Assembly (NCBI GenBank): GCA_040219575.1
Contig: JAVJSD010000116.1
Coordinates: 1-64,000, forward strand
From: JAVJSD01 sp040219575
GTDB lineage: Bacteria > Planctomycetota > Planctomycetia > Pirellulales > Pirellulaceae
DNA: 64,000 bases
Direction of reading: 5' to 3'
Numbering within the stretch: the stretch's first letter is position 1; every line of letters begins with the position of its first letter. Shown here piece by piece: positions 42,857 through 50,709 of this stretch. Below the pieces are notes generated by a model. The model saw nothing but the letters and a program-made list of their open reading frames with translations. It was not told the origin of the DNA and searched no databases. A program made the translations under genes and the position numbers.

Positions 42857-44109
42857 CTCGCTCGGGCAAGAAGAATCTGCGAGAATGGGTGTCCGTAGAT
42901 CGACAAACCACAGGTGCTGCCATGCAATTTCACGAGTATCGGACGTTGCGTAGTCATTGGGCACGCCAAACGCATGAAGAGAGTTTGAGAAAGCTCGCCC
43001 GGAAAATGACCACGTCCGAATTCCGGGAATTCATGTGGCAAAGGAGTGACCAATACTTGCAAAGTGCTCGTCCCGATGACCCACTTCTGAAATCTGTTGC
43101 CGAACAAGCGTTTTTTGCCGGCGCGGAAAAACGGTGGGTCGAGCTAGAAAGGCCGTTTTACAATTTCTGGCCGGTAGCAGTCTCCCTTGCTGCGGGCATG
43201 AAGCTTGATGTTCCAATGAGGAATATCGAGTTTCCATTTCGGTATCTTTTGCTTCGCTTCGCAAAAGGGCATGAACCGCACGGGATGGCCGTGGCCATGC
43301 TCCGCTGGCTGCAAGAGGTGCCTGACATAACGGTATGCTGCTGGTTTACTAACTCGCCAGATGCGCTCGCGGTACGCTTTGGCGACTATAAACCGGATGA
43401 TCCAATGGACGTGATGCTTAAGATGTCTGGCACGTTCGAGGACGAATGGCTAGATAAAGAGAGGTTAAAGAGTTTCGATCCCGATAGCGCAAGCAAGCTT
43501 GTAGTACATCTTGCTGCATTTATAAGCCTACTCTGGAAGGGAAACGATATTGTGACACCGGTCGTGCTTTCAAAGGATGAATCAAAGTACGATTCAGCTG
43601 GCGACCGTGAGGCTCAGAAGTGGCTTGAGGATCGTGCGCGACGGAAACTAGGTCGCGGGTTCGACGTTGGCAAGCAACTAGAGCACGAGCGAGAGCGTTC
43701 GCCGCACTGGCGCAATCCGCACCTCGCGCTTTTTTGGACGGGAGAAGGCCGAAACGTCCCTGTCATCAAAATGCGGCGAGGTAGCGTGGTTCAAAAGGCG
43801 AGCATGGCCGACGTACCGACTGGCTTTCTCGGGCCGGAAACGGAAGCAGATGACCAACTCCTTAGTGAAACTCGCCAGGACGAGTCGCTGTCGCGATCGA
43901 AGAGATTCGACATCTTCAAGCGGGACGAGTATCGATGCCAACTTTGCGGCAGAACGCAAGAGGAAGGCGTGAAACTGCACGTTGACCACAAGGTGCCGCG
44001 CGCCAAGGGTGGCTCAAACGAAGACAGCAATCTTTGGACGCTGTGTGAAGCATGCAACCTCGGCAAATCCGACAAGGATTTGGACGCCACTCCGCAGGAG
44101 CCCACATAA
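42844..44109 (+). CDS. Large protein with a C-terminal HNH nuclease domain
   Basis: 421 residues, or 395 from the ATG at 42922. The N-terminal 320 residues match no family I know; they are rich in charged helices (EFREFMWQRSDQYLQSARPDDPLLKSVAEQAFF). The C-terminal 75 residues are an HNH zinc-ribbon nuclease: YRCQLCGRTQEEGVKLHVDHKVPRAKGGSNEDSNLWTLCEACNLGKSD, with both CxxC pairs and the DH of the catalytic motif. It is lower in GC than the structural genes, so it may be cargo for defence rather than a packaging HNH. Confidence 0.78.
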   Translation: MDNVTRSGKKNLREWVSVDRQTTGAAMQFHEYRTLRSHWARQTHEESLRKLARKMTTSEFREFMWQRSDQYLQSARPDDPLLKSVAEQAFFAGAEKRWVELERPFYNFWPVAVSLAAGMKLDVPMRNIEFPFRYLLLRFAKGHEPHGMAVAMLRWLQEVPDITVCCWFTNSPDALAVRFGDYKPDDPMDVMLKMSGTFEDEWLDKERLKSFDPDSASKLVVHLAAFISLLWKGNDIVTPVVLSKDESKYDSAGDREAQKWLEDRARRKLGRGFDVGKQLEHERERSPHWRNPHLALFWTGEGRNVPVIKMRRGSVVQKASMADVPTGFLGPETEADDQLLSETRQDESLSRSKRFDIFKRDEYRCQLCGRTQEEGVKLHVDHKVPRAKGGSNEDSNLWTLCEACNLGKSDKDLDATPQEPT

Positions 44110-44297
44110 GCGGAGTCCCTAAAGTATCCGCCCCGAATCCGGCCTAGGAGACGGGTTCCGTCTCCGGTCACGCTAGGCACGAAATACGGGCCTCTCCCGT
44201 GGGGATTCTCGGGGGAGTCGGAAAGTCGCGCTTCTCGATGCCGGGTTCCAGTGGTCTAATGAGAAACTGAGACGAACGCCCCAAGGAGAAGCGCACA

Positions 44298-44522
44298 ATG
44301 AATAAGAACCCAGAAGAACCGGCCAAGAACGACGACGAGTCTTCACTGCCCGATGACCGTCCCCTATCACCCGAAGAGATCGAAGCGATGGACCCGGAGA
44401 TGAGGGAGATATACGAAGCTTACTCGCCGGAGGAACTGAGGAGGCGAGGCACCCGCCGCCGAAACAACGATGACGACGATAATGAGCGCGTTCCCTTCGG
44501 ACATCCTGGGCACGAGGATTGA
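44298..44522 (+). CDS. Small acidic protein
   Basis: 74 residues with GGAGAA upstream. The composition is extreme: many Glu and Asp (MDPEMREIYEAYSPEELRRRG) followed by a short RRRNNDDDDNE stretch. There is no fold prediction I can support. It may mimic DNA or act as an inhibitor; this is conjecture. Confidence 0.55.
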   Translation: MNKNPEEPAKNDDESSLPDDRPLSPEEIEAMDPEMREIYEAYSPEELRRRGTRRRNNDDDDNERVPFGHPGHED

Positions 44523-44549
44523 ACTCCCATTACCTTTGCGGAGGTGAAG

Positions 44550-44801
44550 ATGTCGCAAGAGCAGGTTGAGCAACGAATCGAAGAGGCAGCCGAGTTGCTG
44601 CGCGGTCTGGTGCGCGAAAGGGGAAGTGAAGAACTTCTCCCCTGGGTGCAACAGTTGGGTAAGCGACTGGAATCGGTCGTAACGAATTCGGAGGAAGCGT
44701 TTCTACACGAGCAAGAGAAACGCCGAGAATTCTCTTCAGCATTCCTGGGCAAGATAAGATCGGGTGTCGAGCGGTCGAAGCAATCCCGAGAAGGGAAGTG
44801 A
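44550..44801 (+). CDS. Small helical protein
   Basis: 83 residues from the ATG at 44550 with GGAGGTGA upstream; the GTG at 44544 is possible. It is all-helical and charged (MSQEQVEQRIEEAAELLRGLVRERGSEELLPWVQQLGKRLESVV). It is the last gene before the right-end repeats. Function unknown. Confidence 0.6.
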   Translation: MSQEQVEQRIEEAAELLRGLVRERGSEELLPWVQQLGKRLESVVTNSEEAFLHEQEKRREFSSAFLGKIRSGVERSKQSREGK

Positions 44802-44806
44802 CGCAC

Positions 44807-44856
44807 GGGCGTAATTACGCCCCCAAGGCGATTCTAAGGACCGCTAACGGGCGTAA
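44807..44856. repeat. Right-end TTACGCCC repeats (candidate arm sites)
   Basis: A perfect 16-base palindrome GGGCGTAATTACGCCC (44807-44822) is followed by CGGGCGTAA (44848-44856). The word matches the left-end repeats at 30565-30604. The arrangement fits two outer arm sites for the element's integrase or accessory factors. Confidence 0.7.
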
Positions 44857-44943
44857 AGAGAATCCCGGGCGAGGGCTCGAAATCACCCGATTCTTCGGGG
44901 ATTCTCGGCGAAATCGCGGAGAGCGATAGAAGCCCCTTTTCCC

Positions 44944-44984
44944 TCCGAAGACCGATGCGCTATCCAATTGCGCCACGGGCGCGT
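44944..44984. repeat. Attachment site core, right copy (orphan tRNA 5' half)
   Basis: Identical to 30459-30499. It contains tRNA-Arg bases 1 to 38 but no 3' half, so it is not a functional tRNA. What lies beyond 44985 is probably the original upstream region of the tRNA gene. Confidence 0.9.
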
Positions 44985-45427
44985 GCGTCATGCATCATGC
45001 AGCATCGCGACCAACCGCCGGCTGGTACGCGGCTAGCTCGTTCAGCCTAGCAGGTTTGCGCTCGGCGGCAAGACCTCAAGTGGACGCAGGCCGGCGGCGC
45101 GAGGGATTGCTTCTCGGCCGCGGATTCGCCCGCACTTGGCTTTGTCCGTTCGGAAACGACGTAGCGTTCCTCCTTTGCAATGCCGTCGGAAGTCTCACGA
45201 CTTCCGCTACCTGGGTTCCGTACAAGTCGATCCGTCACGTCTGCATTTTCGGGCGGAGCCTTGTTGACGACGACTGCTTGAAAGCGACGCTTGATTTTAC
45301 ACGCCCCTTGGCGATTCATTCCGTTTATAATTCCCTGCAGTCTCGTCGACGCCTCGCGTCCGTCGCCGCTTTCCCCGTCCGAGACTGGCGGCCTCGTCTT
45401 TTCTCCGACAGACATCCTGGTCTTTTC
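44985..45427. other. Region between the element and the cytochrome gene
   Basis: 443 bases with one inverted REP unit (45187-45210) and, next to the att core, the presumed old promoter region of tRNA-Arg. An open frame reaches back into it, but its composition is not protein-like. Confidence 0.5.
45187..45210 (-). repeat. Single REP-like unit, inverted
   Basis: Plus strand: CGGAAGTC, TCAC, GACTTCCG, CTAC. It combines the G/C stem ends of one subtype with the GTGA loop of the other. No forward partner is close by. Confidence 0.8.
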
Positions 45428-47392
45428 ATGCCCAATGAGCGAATTGAGGAATCTCGGACGCTGACGCCGCTGAGACGGATGGCGTCCATGCGAATCTCCG
45501 CGTGGTGGCTTGCCCCCCCGGTCATCGGAGTGCTGCTGTTGTTGCTGACGCCGCTAGGCGTCGCGTTGTACCGCACCTGGTCGTTGCCTGAGGTCGTGGG
45601 GCCCAAGCCTGGCCCCGCCGACCAATGGCGCTATGCGACTCCGTCGGTGACCTTGCGATGGGGACAGCCGACGGCGGCGAACTCCGAGAAGCAGCTGCAT
45701 CCACTCTCGTCGGGCGAGAGCAACATCGCCCGCGACGACTACAGTGGCCCGGAGTCGTGCCGCAAATGCCATCCAAAGAACCACGAACAATGGTCGCAGC
45801 ATCCGCATCGCTGGATGAACGCCCTCGCCGAGGAGACGACCGTCAAAGGCGACTTTACCGGCGGCGCGGAGATTCGCTATCTCGGCGGCCTCGCCACGTT
45901 CTATCGCGCCGACGGCGAGTTTCGAATGAAGCTCGAGCGTGACGACGTCACGCGGGTCTATCGCGTAACGCAGACGATCGGCTCGCGGTTCTATCAGTAT
46001 TACGTGGGACGCATCGTCAGCGGTCCACCGCTGCAAGCGCCGGAGGCGCTTCGAGATGAAGATCACGTGCTGCCGTTCGGCTACTGGCTCGACGAGAAGG
46101 AATGGGTGCCTGTGGTGCACATCGGCGCGGAGAGGCCCGATGGCCTTCGCGACGACCCGTTCTCGCGCAAGGCGGTCTTCGATCACTACGCCTCCCGTTG
46201 CAACTCCTGCCATACAACGTTCGCCTTGGGGGATATGCTCTTGCGGCATCCCCATCTGATCGGAGCATACGTCCCCCGGTCGCTGAAAGTCGACGCCCGC
46301 TCGTACCTGGAACAGGAGCGACCCGAGTTCTTTTCGGCCGCCGACGGTTCGGCGACGGCTCACGAGCGCAGCAACTGGAACGAGAAGGATGTCGGCGAGT
46401 TTGTCAAACATCTGCGATTTCTCGACGCCGTCGAACACAGCGTGACGCTGGGCGTAAGCTGCGAAGCCTGCCACCTCGGCGCCCGGCAGCACGCCTTGGA
46501 CAAGGCGGCGCGGCCGAAGTTCTTTCCCAAGAGCCCCCACGTGTACAGCGCGGCGAAGACGGACGAGATCGATTTCGGACGCAGCCGGGAGAATGTGAAT
46601 TGGGCCTGCGGCCGATGTCACTCCGGCTATCGCAGGCAGTTCCCCGGCGGCATGGGAACGTGGAACTCCATCGAATACACCGACGCGATGCAAGGTAGTT
46701 GTTACTCGCAACTGACGTGCATCACCTGCCACGATCCGCATCAGGCGACCGGGCCGAAATGGCCGCGGACGCCGGCGCAGGACGACGCGCTGTGCCTCCA
46801 ATGCCATCAGCAGTTCGAACCGCCCGAGGCGCGGGCGGCCCACACGCATCATCCGGCGGGATCCAGCGGCGATCGCTGCATGAACTGTCATATGCCGCGC
46901 ATCAATGAAGGGCTCCAGGATGTCGTGCGGACGCATACGATCTTCTCCCCAACCAATCGCCGAATGATCGAAGACAATGCTCCCAACGCGTGCAACCTGT
47001 GCCATCTCGACCAGTCGATCGATTGGACGGTTGGTACGCTGAGCGACTGGTACGGGGCCGAGTTCACGCAATCCAGCCTGGATGAGAACTATTCCCGGCG
47101 CGACGAACCGGTCGGCGTCGGTTGGCTGAAGAAGAACTTCGAATCGACGCGCCTCGTCGCCGCCGATGCGCTCTGCCGCACCAACAGTCGCTGGGCGCTG
47201 CCCGAATTGATCGAGGCGCTTGATGATCCCTACTTACTGAATCGGCAGTTCACCGCCAAAGGCCTGGAAACAATGCTCGAAATCGAACTGGAGGACTTTG
47301 GCTACCGCCACTATATGACGCCGGAAGAGCGTCGCGCGCCAATCGAACGAATTCGCGCCGCGATACTCGCCCCGCGGGAGGATGAGAAGTGA
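45428..47392 (+). CDS. Membrane-anchored multihaem cytochrome c with eight CxxCH motifs
   Basis: 654 residues from the ATG at 45428; a GTG or ATG slightly further in (45488) also precedes the membrane anchor (VIGVLLLLLTPLGVALY). Eight haem motifs are visible: CRKCH, CNSCH, CEACH, CGRCH, CITCH, CLQCH, CMNCH and CNLCH. The spacing and the surrounding GPESCRKCHPKNHEQWSQHPH recall cytochrome c554/NrfA-like tetrahaem and octahaem families. A HEAT-like C-terminus (about 560-640) follows. It should transfer electrons outside the cytoplasmic membrane. The sulfatase starts inside its stop codon, a coupling that suggests a common process. Confidence 0.85.
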   Translation: MPNERIEESRTLTPLRRMASMRISAWWLAPPVIGVLLLLLTPLGVALYRTWSLPEVVGPKPGPADQWRYATPSVTLRWGQPTAANSEKQLHPLSSGESNIARDDYSGPESCRKCHPKNHEQWSQHPHRWMNALAEETTVKGDFTGGAEIRYLGGLATFYRADGEFRMKLERDDVTRVYRVTQTIGSRFYQYYVGRIVSGPPLQAPEALRDEDHVLPFGYWLDEKEWVPVVHIGAERPDGLRDDPFSRKAVFDHYASRCNSCHTTFALGDMLLRHPHLIGAYVPRSLKVDARSYLEQERPEFFSAADGSATAHERSNWNEKDVGEFVKHLRFLDAVEHSVTLGVSCEACHLGARQHALDKAARPKFFPKSPHVYSAAKTDEIDFGRSRENVNWACGRCHSGYRRQFPGGMGTWNSIEYTDAMQGSCYSQLTCITCHDPHQATGPKWPRTPAQDDALCLQCHQQFEPPEARAAHTHHPAGSSGDRCMNCHMPRINEGLQDVVRTHTIFSPTNRRMIEDNAPNACNLCHLDQSIDWTVGTLSDWYGAEFTQSSLDENYSRRDEPVGVGWLKKNFESTRLVAADALCRTNSRWALPELIEALDDPYLLNRQFTAKGLETMLEIELEDFGYRHYMTPEERRAPIERIRAAILAPREDEK

Positions 47393-48816
47393 CATCGGAG
47401 AAGTTGCCAACGCCATTCGTTTTCCTGTTGATCGCCGCGTCGTTGATTGCGATTCAAGCCAGATCTTCTCAGGCCGCGGAGAAACCGAATATCCTGTTCA
47501 TCATGGTCGACGACCTGGGCAAGGAGTGGATCGGTTGTTACGGAGCCCAGGGGATCGAGACGCCGCACATCGACGCGCTGGCCAAGACCGGCATGCGGTT
47601 CGAGAACGCCTACTCCATGCCGCAGTGCACGCCGACGCGGTTGACGCTGCTGACCGGACAGTACCCGTTTCATCACGGTTGGACGAACCATTTCGACGTG
47701 CCGCGATGGGGCAGCGGCGGGCATTACGATCCCCGGCGGAACGCCTCGTTCGCCCGCGTGCTGAAACAGGCGGGCTACTCCACCGCCGCCGCCGGCAAGT
47801 GGCAGATCGACGACTTCCGCGTCGAACCCAAGGCGATGCAGGAGGCCGGCTTCGACGCGTGGTGCATGTGGACCGGTTATGAGTCGGGCAACCCACCGAG
47901 TGCAAAACGCTACTGGGATCCATACATCAACACGCGCGAAGGCAGTCGCACCTACAAGGGCGAATTCGGCCCCGACGTGTACTGCGACTTTCTGATCGAC
48001 TTCATGAAGGAGCACCGCGACGAGCCGATGCTGCTGTACTTTCCGATGTGCCTGACGCATGGCCCGTTGGTGACCACGCCCGACGAGCCCGAGGCCGAGA
48101 GCAAGTTGGAGAAGCACACGGCGATGGTGCGGTACACCGACAAACTGGTGGGTCGGCTGATCGACGCGCTCAACGAACTCGGCCTGCGGGAGAAGACGAT
48201 CGTGGTGTTCACCACCGACAACGGCACCGGCGGCATGATCGGCACGCGGTTGGGGCAAAGAGTGAAGGGGGCCAAGGCGCAGATGGTCGAGGCGGGCACG
48301 GCGATGCCGTTCATCGTCAATTGCCCAGGGCTGGTCCCCGAGGGCGTGGCGACCGACGCACTGACCGACTTCAGCGACATCCTGCCGACCTTCTCCGAAT
48401 TGGCCGGTACGCAGCCAAACGACAAGTTCCCGGTCGACGGCAAGTCGATCGCGCCGCTGATCCTGGGCAAGGCGAAGGACTCACCGCGCGATTGGATTCT
48501 GTCGGTGGGCGGCGGCGCGGCGACATTCCGCGACAACCACGTTTCGCCGGTGCAGGAATACGACGACCGCGTGATCCGCGACAAGCGTTGGAAGCTGTGG
48601 GTGGGAACCGACCGCCGCGAGCAGAAGCTGTTCGACCTGGAGAATGATCCTTGGGAGACGCACAACCTGCTCGACAGCAGCGCGCCCGATGCGGTCTCGG
48701 CCCGGAAGCGGTTGATGGCCGTGATCCAGAAACACCCGCCGACCGACGCCGCGCCGGGTTACACGCCCAATCCGGCGCAGACCTGGGATAAGTTTGATTA
48801 CCAGCCGCCGAAATGA
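47389..48816 (+). CDS. Exported sulfatase (formylglycine type)
   Basis: 475 residues from the GTG at 47389, overlapping the cytochrome stop. A signal peptide ends near SSQAAEK. Metal-binding FIMVDDLG at the N-terminus and CTPTRLTLLTGQY are the sulfatase signature: the Cys is converted to formylglycine by an SUMF1/anSME-type enzyme. HGPLVTTP and TTDNGTGG are the later active-site regions. Planctomycetes carry many sulfatases for sulfated polysaccharides. The substrate here is unknown. Confidence 0.93.
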   Translation: MTSEKLPTPFVFLLIAASLIAIQARSSQAAEKPNILFIMVDDLGKEWIGCYGAQGIETPHIDALAKTGMRFENAYSMPQCTPTRLTLLTGQYPFHHGWTNHFDVPRWGSGGHYDPRRNASFARVLKQAGYSTAAAGKWQIDDFRVEPKAMQEAGFDAWCMWTGYESGNPPSAKRYWDPYINTREGSRTYKGEFGPDVYCDFLIDFMKEHRDEPMLLYFPMCLTHGPLVTTPDEPEAESKLEKHTAMVRYTDKLVGRLIDALNELGLREKTIVVFTTDNGTGGMIGTRLGQRVKGAKAQMVEAGTAMPFIVNCPGLVPEGVATDALTDFSDILPTFSELAGTQPNDKFPVDGKSIAPLILGKAKDSPRDWILSVGGGAATFRDNHVSPVQEYDDRVIRDKRWKLWVGTDRREQKLFDLENDPWETHNLLDSSAPDAVSARKRLMAVIQKHPPTDAAPGYTPNPAQTWDKFDYQPPK

Positions 48817-48827
48817 CACGATCAAAC

Positions 48828-48850
48828 CCAAGCCGACGGCTTCGCCGTCG
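48828..48850 (+). repeat. 23-base dispersed repeat, copy B
   Basis: Identical to 13884-13906 read on the minus strand. It starts CCAAGCCGACGGC and folds into a GACGGC/GCCGTC hairpin. It lies 12 bases after the sulfatase stop and could also stop transcription. Confidence 0.7.
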
Positions 48851-48954
48851 TAAATGCCGCAACCGTTGGGCGGGGAGTGCGCACGCGCTCGAGGCGTGCG
48901 GGGGAGAAACGCCGGAACTGCGTACCTTGTTCCGGCCTACAAGACGACAAGACC

Positions 48955-50034
48955 CTACAGGACGGGCAGCGAGGGGCGCGGCGGGGAGGCGATCGCCTGG
49001 TCGGCGAGATAGCGGCTGAGGCGGTAGACCAGCTTCTCGAGATACGGCGTGGCTTGCGGATCGCTGAAGTTCTCGATCGTCTTCCCCTCGTCGCCGTGTG
49101 AACGGATCGCCATGTTGATCGGCAGTTCGCCCAAGAACGGCACGCCGAGCTGCTCGGCCTTGGCCCGCGCCCCGCCGCTGCCGAAAATGTCGTACCGCTT
49201 GTTGCAGTCGGGGCAGATGAATCCGCTCATGTTCTCGACCATGCCCAGCACGGGAATGCTCACCTTGCGGAACATCGCGATCGCTTTCACGGCGTCCAAC
49301 AGGGCCACTTCCTGCGGCGTGCAGACCACCACCGCGCCAGTCAGTGGAATCGCCTGCGACAGCGACAGCGCGATGTCGCCGGTGCCGGGCGGCATGTCGA
49401 TGATCAGATAGTCGAGTTCGCCCCAATCGGTGTCGCGGAGGAACTGCGTCACGGCGCCGTGCAACATCGGACCACGCCACACCACCGCTTCGCCGGGCGG
49501 AACGAGGAACCCCATCGACATCACCGGCAATCCGTCGGCGAGAATCGGCTGGAGCTTCTTCTCACCCATCACATCCTGCTGGGTGGCGTGCAGCCCAAGT
49601 AGATGCGGAATGCTGGGACCATAGACGTCGGCGTCCATCAGCCCGACCTTGCAACCGGCCCGCTTCAGGCCCAGCGCCAGGCAGGCGGCCACGGTGCTTT
49701 TGCCGACGCCCCCCTTGCCCGAACCGACGGCGATCACGCTCTTGGCGGTCAGCCCGATGGCGCCGAGCTTCTGTGGGGGGCGGTGATGCTCGCCGATCGT
49801 GACCTGCACCTGCTTGGCGTCGGAGAATCTGGCTTGAAGCAGTTCGACGACCGCGGCCCGCATATCGTCGCGGAGCGGGGCGGAGTGGGAGGCGAGATTC
49901 AGCGTGACGGAAACGACGCCGCCGTCGACATTCACCTCGCCCAACTGCTCGGTGTCCACGACACTGCGGCCGGTCTCGGGGTCCTTACAGGCTTTCAGCG
50001 CATCTTTGACACTTTGGGCGTCGAGCTTCGACAT
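48955..50034 (-). CDS. Mrp/ApbC-type iron-sulfur carrier ATPase
   Basis: 359 residues from the ATG at 50034. An N-terminal MIP18-like domain (about 1-90) precedes the P-loop ATPase. Motifs are the deviant Walker A GSGKGGVGKSTVAACLALGL (about 103), DADVYGPSIPHLLGL, and DMPPGTGDIALSLSQ. The C-terminal CPDC motif (ENMSGFICPDCNKRYDIFG) binds the bridging cluster in the dimer. It inserts [4Fe-4S] clusters into target proteins. Confidence 0.93.
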   Translation of the reverse strand: MSKLDAQSVKDALKACKDPETGRSVVDTEQLGEVNVDGGVVSVTLNLASHSAPLRDDMRAAVVELLQARFSDAKQVQVTIGEHHRPPQKLGAIGLTAKSVIAVGSGKGGVGKSTVAACLALGLKRAGCKVGLMDADVYGPSIPHLLGLHATQQDVMGEKKLQPILADGLPVMSMGFLVPPGEAVVWRGPMLHGAVTQFLRDTDWGELDYLIIDMPPGTGDIALSLSQAIPLTGAVVVCTPQEVALLDAVKAIAMFRKVSIPVLGMVENMSGFICPDCNKRYDIFGSGGARAKAEQLGVPFLGELPINMAIRSHGDEGKTIENFSDPQATPYLEKLVYRLSRYLADQAIASPPRPSLPVL

Positions 50035-50137
50035 CGATCGATTCTTTTCTTTCTGGCCCGGCGGCGACACGCGGCGCCGGCGGGCGGCGTTTCAAGCAGG
50101 AGATGGATTGTGGCGACGAGCAGGTACGTCCGGCGAC

Positions 50138-50566
50138 CTACGGGCCCCACGGAAGACGCGACCAGGCGAATTCCTCGAGCGAGTCGGTCGTGCAAACCGG
50201 AGCGGGCATATTGCGCTGCAGCATTGCGTTGGTGGTGCTCAGCCGACGAGGTGAAAACACGGCGTGGACGGCGCCCGCCTCACGCAACAACGACTCATGA
50301 CGCTGCATGGCCCGGGCTCCCACGACCATCGCCCGGGTTTCGGGCGAGGTGGCCTGCAGTTCGACCAGCAGCCTCAGGACGCGCGGCAGGTTCTGCTCGG
50401 TCGCCTCGCAGACCACCATGGCCCGCGGCGTCTGACGAACCTCTTCGCGACAGGCGTCGAGCGAACGTGTTTCGATCAGTCGGCAACCGGCCGGCAGGCC
50501 GCCGCGCCGCAGCGCGACCGCCCAACACCCTGTTTGCTCCCAGACGATGGCAATGGTGTTTCCCAT
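50138..50566 (-). CDS. Hypothetical protein, receiver-like pattern
   Basis: 142 residues. Alternating strands and helices (TIAIVWEQTGCWAVALRRGG; PRAMVVCEA; RAMVVGARAM; GAVHAVFSP) look like a Rossmann/receiver-type fold but without the usual phosphorylated Asp. It lies between the sigma-54-activator relative and Mrp. No family assigned. Confidence 0.5.
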   Translation of the reverse strand: MGNTIAIVWEQTGCWAVALRRGGLPAGCRLIETRSLDACREEVRQTPRAMVVCEATEQNLPRVLRLLVELQATSPETRAMVVGARAMQRHESLLREAGAVHAVFSPRRLSTTNAMLQRNMPAPVCTTDSLEEFAWSRLPWGP

Positions 50567-50709
50567 CTCAATTCCGTCGATTCAGGACATTCACCGTCAG
50601 GTCATCCTAGGCGCGGCGCGAAAGTGTGACAACCGGGCACAGACGCGCGTGGCTTGAAATTCGCCGCCCCGCCATCCGTCGCCGACCACCGAGCGGCCTT
50701 TAGAGATCG

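Larger units (their letters stand above)
30459..44984. mobile_element. Integrated satellite-like element with head-packaging genes and no tail genes
   Basis: The element spans 14.5 kb between 41-base direct repeats in tRNA-Arg. Gene order is: tyrosine recombinase, Xis/AlpA-like HTH, zinc-finger primase-helicase, two small genes, a minus-strand small membrane protein, a likely small terminase, a minus-strand DUF6602 nuclease-like gene, the large terminase, HK97-type capsid, two small genes, portal, HNH protein and two small acidic or helical proteins. Head and packaging genes are present but no tail, baseplate, lysis, protease or repressor gene is recognisable. Size and content fit a capsid-forming phage-inducible island; a decayed prophage is the alternative. 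Cargo genes have lower GC than the structural genes. Confidence 0.9.

Noticed and set aside
44944..44984. A second tRNA-Arg gene at the right end of the element.
   Set aside because: Only the 5' half to the anticodon loop is present; there is no 3' half or T-arm, so it is an att remnant.
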